DNA of 64,000 nucleotides from assembly GCA_036971475.1 (NCBI GenBank), contig JBAIZL010000001.1, forward strand, positions 100,397,350 to 100,461,349, given 5' to 3'. Of the stretch, positions 12,976 to 27,219 are shown in pieces. Under the pieces are notes generated by a model. The model made no database searches. It saw only the letters and a program-made list of their open reading frames with translations, and was not told where the DNA came from. The position numbers and the translations under genes were made by a program. The stretch comes from Prosapia bicincta. Lineage: Eukaryota > Arthropoda > Insecta > Hemiptera > Cercopidae. The stretch's first letter is position 1. The number at the start of each line of letters is the position of its first letter.

Positions 12976-13465
12976 TAATCAAAAGAATTTTGAAACCCAT
13001 CTCTAAGCTTTATTTTAATTTAATAATTGCTTTATAAACATCAATAGATAGTATTGAAATATTGCAAAAAGTAGTTTCAATTAGGGTTAACTTATAGAAA
13101 TTAATAAATATTATACCAAATGTCCTCTTAATACGTTATTTTTTAATCAAACGAATTTTGAAACCCATCTCTAAGTTTTATTTTAATCTAATAATTGCTT
13201 CATATATATCAGTAGATAACATCGAAAAATTGTAAAATGAAGTTTCAATTAGGGTTTACCTATATAGAATTAAATAAATATTATACCAAATGGCCTCTTA
13301 ATAGGTTATTTTTTAATCAAAAGAATTTTGAAATCCATGTCTAAGCTTTATTTTAATTTAATAATTGTTTAATAGATATACTGATATCTAAATATATATC
13401 GAAAAATTGTAAAATGAAGTTTCAATTAGGGTTCATTTATATAGAATTAAATAAACATTATAAAC
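12976..13465. repeat. three-copy tandem repeat, unit about 169 bp
   Basis: Units begin at taatcaaaagaattttgaaa near 12976, 13144 and 13314 (spacings 168 and 170). The last unit ends near 13465. Copies are diverged by substitutions and small indels. No open frame spans the units. Confidence 0.9.
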
Positions 13466-14825
13466 CAACACCCGTCAGATTTGACCGATATGTAAAAATC
13501 ATTCTAGAATTGATAAAACGGTGTTATCTTGTGTTCCTTTTTATTGCTTTCACAATGTACTTGGTTTGGGGTTAATTACTAATTTATTCTTTATATTGCA
13601 TTTGCGTGATTTGGACCACTTACATTAGATGTTCCATCGACCTCAAAAGTGTGTAGCACGTAATATAAACTTAGAAATTCGTAGAAGAATTGTATCTGTG
13701 TAGAATAATATTAAAGACGAATCTGATGGTGCCAATTATTCTGGGTTGCAAAAACGTAAATATCTTTAGCTGCCACTGAAATGTTTAATTGAGAAAATCT
13801 CATTACACACTGAGAGGGAAATTAGCCTTTTGTAAAAACTTTTATGTGGGCCTCTCATTCATATTTTTGTAGGTTTTAAATTAACTCTTTTTCCCCGAAA
13901 GATAAAAGTACATATATTTTTAGAACGGTTATTCCTAATTCTTTCAGCTTTCGAGATTTTACGTACTTCTCCCATTCAGTTTGTCGCAAGTTTATTTTTC
14001 GGATGTGAGTAACGCAATATTTAATCCCACACAACCCACGATATCTTTAATTATCTACATCTCTTCCTATTTATTAAATATGAGAAACATGTCAAAGCAA
14101 ATATTTTTATTTTAATATTAGTAGGAAAATACACACTAAGGGGCACGTCATTTCTTCTGTTTATAAAACACTTTAGCAATGGGGAATACTTACTGACAAT
14201 CAATAATATATTTTAGCCTTACTCAAAACTAACTTACAAAAGATATCCAATATAGTTTAGAATTTGTCACGATTATGTTTTCTTGTTTTTCAAGCCATAT
14301 ATAGTCATACATTCTTTTTGGTAATGTTTGAAAAATGTTTTGTGTGGTAATTTACGCATAATTTAGGATAACGTCTGGACAATTTCTAGAAGCGTTTGAT
14401 TATGTAAGATGTTTTAAATCCTAATATTCATGTGTTAATTGTTTTTTTACAAATAATTTAGTATCCTATCATTAATAAACAATTCTGCTATTAGATTTGG
14501 TTCTAAGGAGGGGAAGAACTAAAGAACATTGTAACGTAGCCAAACAGTAATTATTTCGTTCCATAGTAAAATATCTTGTTATAGCTATGTTACTACGCAA
14601 TAAAGGAAATTGATATTATAAGAAGTGCCCCTAACGTCAGTGTATTATAAGATATAACAACAGACTTCAGATGCTTAGAGTGGACGAGGAAGACCAGACA
14701 GCTGACTACCCCTCTCTCGTATCTAGATATAGCTGAGATCTAGCGGACCGATGCTTATAACAGTGAGTTTCGACAAACACCAAGTCAGCTGGTTTCTCCA
14801 CTACTCTGAATGTCAAGCCGGAAAC
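13466..14825. other. unassigned AT-rich DNA
   Basis: Mostly unremarkable AT-rich sequence. The last 150 bases become richer in G and C toward the minisatellite. No gene or RNA can be supported. Confidence 0.45.
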
Positions 14826-14827
14826 TT

Positions 14828-15172
14828 TGCATCGGCCGGTCAACTATCTTGCAAACCATCGTCACCACAACTCCGCATCGGCTGGTCAAGTATCTTGCAA
14901 CCCATCGGCACCACAACTCCGCATCGGCTGGTCAAGTATCTTGCAACCCATCGGCACCACAACTCCGCATTGGCTGGTCAAGTATCTTGCAAACCATCGT
15001 CACCACAACTCCGCAACGGCTGGTCAAGTATCTTGCAAACCATTGTCACTACAGCTCCGCATCGGACAAGTCTCGTGGGATCCATCGGAGTCACAATTCC
15101 GCATCGGCCGGACAAGTATCGTGCAATTCATAGAGACCACAACTCCGCATCGGCCGGTCTAGTTTCTTGAGG
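14828..15172. repeat. 46 bp minisatellite, about 7.5 copies
   Basis: Copies anchored on atcggcyggtca start near 14831, 14877, 14923, 14969, 15015, 15061, 15103 and 15149, with a 46 bp period and one 42 bp unit. The unit is richer in G and C than its surroundings and includes accacaactccgcatcgg. The unit lacks stop codons and 46 is not a multiple of 3, so all three plus-strand frames stay open for 107-139 codons. These are artefacts of the repeat rather than genes. Confidence 0.9.
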
Positions 15173-15482
15173 TAGATTTTAAGATTAGACGATAGTTGTT
15201 TATTATTCCATAAAACTGTAAACGATGAAAAATGTGAGGAGAAAAATGGTTGTGTTTTAACAAACATTAGTATTCTCAAACGTTTGTGATAATTCAGAGC
15301 AATTTTTCTTACTTTTTGCATGATATTTTCTATGGATCACAAAAACCTTTTACACTTTCTCGTCTTAAACCACTTCGATAAAATCTATCAAATTGATATT
15401 CTGTTGTAATAAGGCTATCCTAAATATTATTGATGGTTTACAAATACATATTCTTGTAAATATGTAAAATTGTATTTTATTC

Positions 15483-15487
<5 letters not shown>

Positions 15488-15552
<65 letters not shown>
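15488..15552. repeat. (AT)n microsatellite
   Basis: About 65 bases of TA dinucleotides. The sequence just before it (tacatattcttgtaaatatg) faintly resembles the segment that precedes the (TA)n of the 48 and 60 kb palindromes. Confidence 0.95.
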
Positions 15553-15557
<5 letters not shown>

Positions 15558-16577
15558 CGTACGTTATTTAAAATACAACTTTTCTTTTAGGTTATATATT
15601 TAATTACCTTAAAACTCTTTTGTCTCACCTTCAGATTTCTAAACAAATAACGCCAATATCAATTTTAACATAACGCATTTATCCTTGACTCTTAATTAAT
15701 ACACATTACTGTATACCCATTTACCTTAATAGTATTTGTGACAAGATTGATTCCTTAACTAATATTACAATTACAAAAAATTTTAAAAAAAGGTGGACTT
15801 TTGAGGCTTAGGTTATTACAATAACGTTTAATATGTTATTTTTCTTTCTCTGGGGTCGTTTTAATGGATCTTTTTATAAGTTAGAACGTGGTGAAAATAA
15901 ACTAGATTATTATGTTATACTAATGAATTAAACATTGTTCTGAAATCACTGTTTATAAAGTTCTGGTGGCTAATTTTAATGTAAAACAAATACTTATTTT
16001 TGTTGATTCCTGGTACCTTGTCCGTTGATACTGCTTCGAAGCACTTTCACATAACTAACTTATGTTTCCCAATTCTTTCTTTAATTATTTACGACGCACT
16101 TTTTTAAATTATACAAATACAAAAAATTACATTTCCCTTAATTCTACTCACACATTTTACCCCTTTTTAACATTACTGACGTTTGGTCACCACAATAAGT
16201 CTGTCCTCTTCTGAAGTTCCTCCAAGACCTACGTTCACTTCCTTTTTCAACCCCTGTGACATCTCTTCCCCCTTACTTATTTTAGTTAATTTGGTTATCC
16301 CCACACCCATTAAAAAAGAGCCTTCTCTAAAGGTATTTTTGTACAGTGTTATAACCCAGGTAATTTGGTACCTGGAAAGTCCTATTTTAAAATAGTAGGA
16401 CCCTTCTTTTGTTAACGATTCATCAGCCCCTTTATGACTACACTCGAAATAGAACAATGGTCATGTACTTAGGCCGTAATTTTAATAACTGTTCTGGTCG
16501 ATTTGGCTTAATATTTCTTCCGAATATTTTCCTTTTTGGATATAAGCTGAATTTATTCTTTAACCTCAAACGTTATG

Positions 16578-16579
<2 letters not shown>
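15553..16579. other. unassigned DNA with an open frame of unknown nature
   Basis: AT-rich. A 94-codon minus-strand frame at 16173-16457 and a 70-codon plus frame overlap each other. Neither peptide shows a domain I recognise, and coding is unproven. Confidence 0.35.

Positions 16580-16652
<73 letters not shown>
16580..16652. repeat. (AT)n microsatellite
   Basis: About 73 bases of TA dinucleotides. Confidence 0.95.
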
Positions 16653-16657
<5 letters not shown>

Positions 16658-16824
16658 AAATCTCTTTATTTAGGAACGAAATTATTTTTATAGCTATACT
16701 GGTACCTTTTTAAGGCTATTTATCATCTATACACTTGTCAACTAGAATTTAGTTTATACCTCTCATTGTTCCATTTTAAATATTGATTATCATGTTCCAT
16801 AACAGATACAATATTAGGAAGAGT

Positions 16825-16829
<5 letters not shown>

Positions 16830-16874
<45 letters not shown>
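16830..16874. repeat. (AT)n microsatellite
   Basis: About 45 bases of TA dinucleotides, then a short gcatatatac extension. Confidence 0.95.
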
Positions 16875-16877
<3 letters not shown>

Positions 16878-16884
16878 TATATAC

Positions 16885-18669
<1,785 letters not shown>

Positions 18670-18675
<6 letters not shown>

Positions 18676-19880
18676 ATATAATTTAGAGATATAATTTTAT
18701 GTTATATTATTTTATTAATATTTTGTGTTAAAAATATACATAGTTTAATAAATTGTTAAAAGCTTTCAGAAGTTGGTATCTCATGTAAATAGTTTAAACC
18801 ATTTAACCTGTAGGATATTTATAGGTTATTTGTCCTCATTCCCTTTGTTAGGATAATTTTTTCATTTGAAATACCAAATTTATGTGTCAATTGTGAGTGA
18901 CCAATATTTTGTCAGCTGGTTCTTCACTATATAAACTTTTTCTAAATAATATTCAGCCAAAAGATTCTCTTCTTTAGGTGCGCCTTTAATACCAGAATAG
19001 CTAAGTGGCAATGTTATTTGCAAGGAAATTATAGAAGCCATAACTTGTCCCTGGAACACGGTTCAACGTATAAGACCTCACTGTGCATATGTCGTCATCT
19101 TGAAGAACCATTCCCTAACTAGTTGTTTACACGTGACCTCATTTAAAAATTAAAAAAATTATTTCAATCATCACAAATTAGAGTGTAATAAGTGAACAGT
19201 ACGATTACGAAACTGGCATCCCCTATTAGGTAAACACAACTTATATAAGACTCAAAACCCTCGTAATCCACCATTAACAAACAAATGATTTAGATTTTAG
19301 CTTACAGTGCTATCTACGCCTAATTCCTTCAAAGAGTAGCGAGACTGACTGACAGATTGCCACAAAGACAAGGTACACTATGCTCAAGGTACAACAGTTT
19401 TCCATACAATTAGGACGAATGTTACCTTTTTATTGATGCAGCTTTCGGGGGTATATCTTTCTACAAGCGTACTGGTTAATGCGATATCTTCAAAAAGCTA
19501 GATTTAAGTAAAGGTCTTTTGTATGGGGTTCTAACGGTAATGATCTAATTTCAGTTTCATTGTATTTAATTGCTTGTAGAGGTAAGCATTTATTTACTAC
19601 AGATTAAACAAGATAAACATTACAGCTTTTAAGAAGGTTGTTTCTAAATATGACAAACTTTATTGTCAAATCTAATTTAATCGATAACTTTAGGGAGTTG
19701 TTCTTTATGAGGAAAATCACACTCTGATTACATAAGATACAAGCCCTCATGCATATTTACTTCAATATAAAGTGTTTCAATAAAAAAGGTAATTTTTTAA
19801 AAACTCCATCCCTAGAGTTCATGTTTTGAAATTTGTTAGCAACGTGTAACAACTAATTTAATTAAACTTATAAATTCATA
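18670..19880. other. unassigned AT-rich DNA
   Basis: No gene can be supported. The stretch near 19003-19075 (agctaagtggcaatg, then ggttcaacg) loosely resembles tRNA box A and box B, but pairing and spacing are too poor to call. Confidence 0.4.
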
Positions 19881-19881
19881 G

Positions 19882-20492
19882 CAAATAAAAGACGCACACA
19901 AAACAAATTAATCATTTATTCAATCGGACGCGTTTCAATGACGAAGTTATCATCTACATTGAGTTTTGATACTACAAGCTCTAAATTACAACTAAGGTGA
20001 CAACTTAGGTTACATTTTATATTCGTACCATAGGTATGGTCTCACCCCCTTTCATAATCATTACATTAAATGTGAGACCTAAATCATTAACTACAATAAA
20101 GTTCTACAACTGTTATTAATATTATTTTTAAAAATTATTGTAAATAATGTGTTAGGAATCGGTGTAAAATTTCTATTTAATGTAATCATTTTGAAATATT
20201 GTAAATAACTATTGTTTTGATACGTGGGCGTGGCTAGTCTCACGATATAAATATAGAATGTAACCTTACTTTCATTTGCATACTGCTGTAAATGAGATTT
20301 CAGAAACAGCTTTCATAGGAGCAAGAAGAATAGAGTTCGTTGGATTGTTCCGTCGAACAAGCCAACGACTTTCATTTTAGTTGTAAGTTGGAGTTTGTAG
20401 TATCAATACTAATGATGATGTTTTTGGTATTGAAACGCGTCCGAGTGAATAAATGATTAATTTATGAGTTTTTGGTATGTCTTTTATTTGTC
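19882..20492. mobile_element. inverted-repeat element, about 610 bp, with Penelope-like end motifs
   Basis: The outer arms of about 110 bp (19885-19997 and 20380-20490) are inverted copies sharing attgaaacgcgtccg, gaataaatgattaattt and gtcttttattt. Internal pieces are also inverted copies (ggttacattttatattc against gaatataaatatagaatgtaacc-like sequence near 20240-20270), so most of the element is one large imperfect palindrome. Reading outward, each arm passes a degenerate CTGATGA...GAAAC-like motif and then AATAAA. There is no coding sequence. A non-autonomous, inverted-dimer element related to Penelope-type ends is the best guess. A foldback DNA transposon is the alternative. Confidence 0.6.
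20338..20367. other. near-perfect hairpin inside the inverted element
   Basis: The arms cgttgg-ttgttc and gaacaa-ccaacg pair across a four-base loop (cgtc), with a single a and a single g as the only unpaired bases in the stem. It lies in the central part of the inverted element on its right side. Its role is unknown. It could be a structural element needed for replication of the transposon, or chance. Confidence 0.6.
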
Positions 20493-21194
20493 ATAACCTT
20501 ACAAGCTAAGCTCAAAGAATAGTTGGAAATTTAAATTTATTAGAACAAAAATTTAGTTCATATTTATTTCCCTGAAATTCCATAAAAATAAATATTATTT
20601 TTTATAAAATATTATTGCGATAAAAAATAATATATTATGACGATTTGAAATTAGAAGCGGGTTTGGACAATTTCATTTCACAAATAACTGTAATATTTTA
20701 AGTTTTACAAAGAAAGAAAATAAATTACAAACCGTTTACATTACGTCTAGTGAACTATTTTACGTGTGTTATAAAATATAAATTATTGGACGAAGTGGTT
20801 TCTGTCGTAATTACTTTAACGGTATTCCAACATTAATGGCTATCTCGTTTTATATATCGCGAGGAAAATATTCCCTTTGTAGTCAGCCAAATATTTATAC
20901 TATCAAATATAAGAGATTTTATAAACGAAGAAAATATTTCTTTTTATAAATGTAGTGCCGTACGAAATGACGATAGAGCTTGCAAATACAACGTTTCTGT
21001 GGAATACCACAGAATGCTTATGTATCGGCAATAGTCCCCCTTCCACCACGGACAGTTAGAGGGAATATCATTTATAAATTGTAATTTATCAATTGAATAT
21101 TAAAGCAATAATGTTTGGAGATTTTGAATTGGATCATGGACAGTTTGTCATGTCAATGACAAGCATTGTAATACTTACCTCTTAGAGCTTACTT

Positions 21195-22090
21195 GCTATT
21201 TAACTCTTTCCATGAATTGTTTCCCGTTTTATTTATTAAATTTAATAAAGATGTATTTTGTAGACACGTTATAGGCAGAGAGGAGAAGAAACAGAGTTCA
21301 AGTGTGCACTCTAACGTGGGGCTGTTATCAAACTGATTACCTACTTCGTCCCACGCGGCTTAATAATCACTTCTGGTACAGTACTGTTGAACTCTTTCCT
21401 TAGAAGTTTTCCCGTTTTATCCATTGTATTTAATAAAGATGTATTTTGTAGACACTTTATAGGCAGAGACGAGGAGAAACAGAGTTCAAGTGTGCACTCT
21501 AACGTGGGACTGTTATCAAACTGATTACCTACTTCGTCCCACGCGGCTTAATAATCACTTCTGGTACAGTACTGTTGAACTCTTTCCTTGGACCTTTTCC
21601 CGTTTTATCCATTGTATTTAATAAAGATGTATTTTGTAGACACGTTATAGGCAGAGACAAGTAGAAACAGAGTTCAAGTGTGCACTCTAACGTGGGGCTG
21701 TTATCAAACTGTCTACCTACTTCGTCCCACGCGGCTTAATAATCACTTCTGGTACAGTACTGTTGAAATCTTTCCATTGATCTTCTCCCGGTTTGTCCAT
21801 TACATTTAATAAAGATATATTTTGTAAACACACCATACAGCTTTATATTCACTTCTGGTAAAGAACTGTTAAACTCTTTTCCATGAATCTTTTCCCGTAC
21901 TATCCAATATATTAAATAAATATGTATTTTGTAAATTATAAGTTATAGGCAGTGACGCAGTATTATGTTGAGGGAAGAGATGAGAACAAACACAGTTCTA
22001 GTGTTGCACCCTATTGCTTGCTCTTATCAAACTGACTAACCACTTCGACCCATACGGCTTTATATTCACTTCTGGTACAGTTTTATTTCA
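21195..22090. repeat. 188 bp tandem repeat, three close and about two diverged copies
   Basis: Copies anchored on agtgtgcactctaacgtgg begin near 21301, 21489 and 21677 (period 188). Two shortened, diverged relatives follow (about 21780-21890 and 21890-22090), recognised by cttctggtacag and atcaaactgactaa. The unit includes aataaagatgtattttgtag. No open frame spans it. Confidence 0.9.
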
Positions 22091-22639
22091 ATCTTTTTAT
22101 CAGAATCACATACTTCCTTCCGTCCCTTGTGACGTCAGTCTGAGTTGTTTCCTCCAGGCTTGACACTACGTGTTGGCAATACGCAATGTGTGCGTTCAAA
22201 TTTTGCATGCAAAAACAGAGCGTGCCAAATATTCAACGTGTTGTGTTTATTATTGTTTTCTCTTTCATTTGAAATATAATCTAATAAGCACGTAAAAGTC
22301 ACCATTTACTTTAGGCTTTGTAATTTAACCCTTAATACTTGCCTAACGGTTTACGTTTCGAATTCAATATATTTTAGGTTTGTAATGTATATATTTATAT
22401 TTTAATTGCCATATTGTAGTATTTTGAACTATAATTATTTTCTCTGCAGAATACAACAACTATGCAAATTTATATTTTAAAATAATATACGCGTACTTAT
22501 AATAAACACAATTAAGTTATAGAAGAATTGTTTATTTTTTAAAGAATAGCCATTGAAAGAATACCCAATATACGTAGAACGGCGCGCTTTGATACACGGA
22601 CGTAGTACTTCTTATTACTCCACAATGAATTTTTTACTT

Positions 22640-22860
22640 TAATTTGATAAAAAATTTATTTATTTCCCTGAGATAGAGTTTTCATTATTTTTTTCGTATT
22701 TATGATGACTTTCTTCGTCACCCGGTATAATTGTTTTCGCTAAAATCGAGTGGGAACGGAAAATAAATACCAAATTTCAGCTCAATGGGTTCAGTAGTTT
22801 TTAAGTGATTAAGTAATACACAAACAGACAGACGCCTGTCTATTATATATTAGATTTTTA
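22640..22860 (+). repeat. LINE/SINE-like 3' tail
   Basis: The run caaatttcagctcaatgggt, then tcagtagtttttaagtgatt, then acaaacagacagac, followed by an AT-rich end with tattagattt, matches the general pattern of interspersed-repeat tails common in arthropod genomes. A second, diverged copy of the aaatttcagctcaatgg core is at about 23213. I cannot fix the family or the 5' end. A Helitron or RTE-type tail are both possible. Confidence 0.4.
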
Positions 22861-22869
22861 TATAATAGA

Positions 22870-25800
22870 ATAGATTAGTTCCCAATAAATATATCAAACT
22901 ATAAACCAACTGATTATTGTCTTAAAAACCAAGGGAAGGAAAACTTCTTCTTGTAACATAGCATTTGTAAACTAAACTAACATAGAAAGATGAACAACAA
23001 TCATTTACTGTCAGACATTTAGATGTGTTTAAAAGTGACTGTTACAGGTAATTGTCAGCTGATAAAGTCAAGTTAAGTATTAAATGGAGTGTAGCAATTT
23101 GAGTGTTAAGGGGGTTTTCAAGGCCCGTGGGGCAGTGCCATGTTAAATTCCTGAAGTTTCTAAATAAAAAAGAGCCTATGTGTTAACCAGAGACCCTAAG
23201 AATCTCTATGTAAAATTTCAGCTCAATGGATAAAGTAAATTTTACGTGATTGAGCTGCTGACATCTTCATTGCCATCTTTATACTCACTACTTAGGATCC
23301 CTGAATGGATATCTTATCATTCTATATCGCGCACGTTTACTAGATTAATACATCCAGTAGGGGATAAGCACCGTGCATTTGTCATTTTCTAATAAAATCT
23401 ATCGCTTCTACCGCTCTCCCTTATTTTCTCTTTACTTCTCGGCATACAACTGATGGCTTATAATAAAAAAAGGTTTTTTTGTAAATATTTTTTCAAGATA
23501 GTGACAGACTAAATAGCTTTAAATTAACTAATTTAGAGCAATTATTTTATATGTATTTTTTTTGGTACATTTTGGTTTAGAAATGATTTCTTGCAAAAGT
23601 AAGAGTTAAAAGAGTCTTGGCTAAAAATAAATTCAGGCAATAGGATGAAGAAACAAGTAAAGAAGTATGAAATTTTATAGTTTAGATGTATCAAATGATT
23701 TGGAGTAGGAGAGACACAAGAAAGAATGGGATTTTGGAGGAAGAGAAAGGTATGAGAGGAAGAGAAAAATATTTATGGAGAAGAGGAAGAGAGACTAACG
23801 AAAGAGAGTCATGGGTACACCATTATGTAAAAACTATATTTAATTTGATATCGTTTTAATAGATATTAGCGGTTTTAAGACTATAATTTACCTTATTTAC
23901 AATAATCACTGTAGTTTTTTTTTAAACTTTAGCCTTCTTTTCCCATTTGGCATTTGTTTACAGAAAATATCAATAAAAATAATATTCTTTCCATAACGAA
24001 TAGCTGCTTTGTAAGCTAGTGTGTATAATCCTATCCTGTCCTGTCACAATCGCCCTTTAGAAGCTCGCCAAATGATTTCGTTATTTATTATAACAATCAC
24101 AGGATGTCCCATCCCTTCTATATAGTCTTATAATACTTTAGAGACTTGATCATGGTTTTACACATCGCAGACTCGTCATAATTAAGGATTTATCGTTTCT
24201 AAGTGTTATTTATAATCGCCCTCAGAAGAAATAAATTTTATGCTACGTTTTACAGGAATGGAACGCCAGCCAGAGGCCAAGGACTATTTAGTTACCAGCT
24301 CTTAATTTATTTGTATGCAATCCTACGACCACCTTTATACTTTTAAAAATGTTTGTTACCAGGTACATTCATAGAAAGGTTTAGAGACATAGGAGCGAAT
24401 GATTCTCTTCAAGAAATATACAAACTATTCGTATGGCGTTTTCAATCAAAATAAAAGTTGTTTTTAGAGAAACCGGGGATTTTTAATTTACTATATATTT
24501 TTTTTCAAAAACGAAAATATAACCGAATTGTAATTATAAATCGTTAAATTATAAATTGTAATTGGAATTATAATCATAAACGAATTTTTAACATTGAATT
24601 GAAAAACGCCCCATTACAATAAGGTTTGAAAAGTTTCAAATTCAAGTCGATGAGGTTTTATTGAAACGTTTTACAAAATGTTTTGACCCTTGAACGTAAT
24701 ATATTGTTTTGGGTGAGCCGTTCACGTGTGTACCGGCAGTGTTTGGTTTCAAGGGCACCAAACCATTTGCACTTCGAAGTTGCCTCTGTCGCCTCATCTC
24801 CATTCTCCACTTTTTTACTCGTTCGTTGCCAGATCTCATTACTAAAAGGAAGAAGCAAAGGATTTTTCAGGAACATATGATTATTGCTTTCAATAAGAGC
24901 AATATATCTTTCTTAAAATAATGCTGGGTGTATTTTAATTCAACTTTGTGTCAATATTTCAAAGCTATGTTTCAAAACCAATTTCGGAGATATAAGATTA
25001 TAAAACACGAATATTTATCTTTTTCCCAACAAGACTGAATTTCAATTTAAAATGATAATAATTAAACAAATTCTTAATACACAAATATGGGATTATGGGT
25101 TTCGTTACACATGAATCTCTTTTTTTTAAATAGTAAAGAGTATAATATTTATAAAAGCTAAAGCTAATTTTAACATAGCTAGTGGTTCCAGTAATATAGA
25201 AAAATCCTATATAAAAGTTTGTTTTAGTTTTGATTCTGCTTTATATTTTCAAAAGGTATTGAGCAAATAAATATAAAGAGTGGGCTAATCATTAAAAATA
25301 ACTCATTGTAACAAATGTAGCATTTTTATTAATGTTTTTGCTTTAGGTCTTCGACTAGTTTATTGCGCAGCTCATAAATTCCAGATTATAAAGAAGGTTC
25401 ATGTACAACCCCGCTTAACAAAAGGCAGTTTGTAAACTAAACACAATAAGTAATATCCTGTACAGAATGGACTTCCTGAAGCAGTGGAGGTTAAACTTTA
25501 TTGTGCGAAAGTTTTGGCTAAGTGTTTTAAGCTACTAATTACTCTTATATCGTTTAGGGTAGATTGTGAGGCAGGTTTTAGGTTACCTAACTTTTGTAAG
25601 TTACCTAACTAGGGCTAATGTTTGGCTGAAAGTACAAGCTTATTTTTGTCACAATGTATAGACCCCAACGTGAATTAGCCTTGAGACGCGTAACTAAAAA
25701 ATTGCGTTAATTTTTTTAATGATAGGCTAATATCTTACAAATGTTTACGCCTGTTTGTAATGAAATACCAAGCTCAAGCAAGAGACAAGAGCTTGAATAC

Positions 25801-26115
25801 TCACGAATGCAAACCGAATATACCGGAATGATTGATTGAACAATTTACGTCATCTGTCACAGATCTGCCTCTTTCTGTATATCATACTTACATCTGTAAA
25901 ACAAATATAATATTGTTGGGTTTATTTTAGAATATTTTCATGGTATTTTAATAAAATATGTGTTAAAAGTACCGATTTTCAAAAAAAATATTTGGTGGTT
26001 TTTAAAAACCAAATATTGTAGTTTTGTTCATGACGCTAGAAAAATTAGCAACTGCTGTGTGTGTTTTTTTTTGTTAGACATATTTTAAAGAAAATTAAAT
26101 GCTCTGATTTATTTT
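22870..26115. other. unassigned AT-rich DNA
   Basis: More than 3 kb without a supportable gene. Overlapping open frames of 65-72 codons on both strands at 24640-24920 lie in sequence slightly richer in G and C. They have no domain I recognise. A short purine-rich stretch (gaagagagaa words) occurs at 23700-23810. Confidence 0.4.
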
Positions 26116-26116
26116 T

Positions 26117-26340
26117 TTTCTATCTTTATGCTTAAAAGTGTTATGTTGGTTTGTGTACTCTTCAAAAACTCAAAATATTCTACAAAGATTGAGGTCCAAT
26201 TTTAACACCACATACATTCCGCTTCAAATATTGTTTTTATGTATTTTTCACGTCAGTAACATACCCGCGACTGCGAGAAAACAGCTTTTGTAACAGTCAA
26301 CTGTGTACCAGCAACCGCACGCCATCTGCTGCACACGAGG
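26117..26340. repeat. first copy of a diverged 220 bp direct repeat
   Basis: It aligns loosely with 26360-26566 through aaaagtgttatgttggtttgtg, actcaaaaa, attgaggtcc/attgagttc and ttttacac/ttttaacacc. Its end carries a small cgag...ctcg hairpin. It is probably another copy of the same non-autonomous element, inserted next to or duplicated from its neighbour. Confidence 0.45.
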
Positions 26341-26359
26341 GTAACACTCGCTATACCTA

Positions 26360-26566
26360 TTCTTTATTTATAAAAATGTTATGTTTGTTTGTGTTTGACG
26401 AACTCAAAAACTTCTGCAACGATTGAGTTCAAAGTTTTACACGATATAGAATCCGCCTCGAATGTTATTATCTATTTTTCAACAAAACGTAGGTTTAGTT
26501 TAGTTCCTTATTTCCTAACTATAAATCCACAATGAGCCACAGCAAAGCGTGGCAGGCTACAGCTAA
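26360..26566 (+). mobile_element. candidate short non-autonomous Helitron
   Basis: The right end has what a Helitron 3' terminus needs: a hairpin (gccac-agcaaagc-gtggc, 26536-26553), a spacer of about nine bases, then CTAA (26563-26566) directly followed by T. The left end is set at tctttattta, the start of similarity with the upstream copy, and begins with TC. There is no coding sequence. Confidence is limited because CTRR ends occur by chance and the 5' end is not proven. Confidence 0.4.
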
Positions 26567-26569
26567 TAG

Positions 26570-27219
<650 letters not shown>

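Noticed and set aside
14751..15170. 139-codon open frame
   Set aside because: It lies almost wholly in the 46 bp minisatellite, and two other frames are equally open.
16173..16457. 94-codon minus frame as a gene
   Set aside because: No recognisable domain and an overlapping opposite frame. A length like this is expected by chance in 64 kb.
19003..19080. tRNA-like patch (agctaagtggcaatg, ggttcaacg)
   Set aside because: Arms do not pair as a cloverleaf and the spacing is poor.
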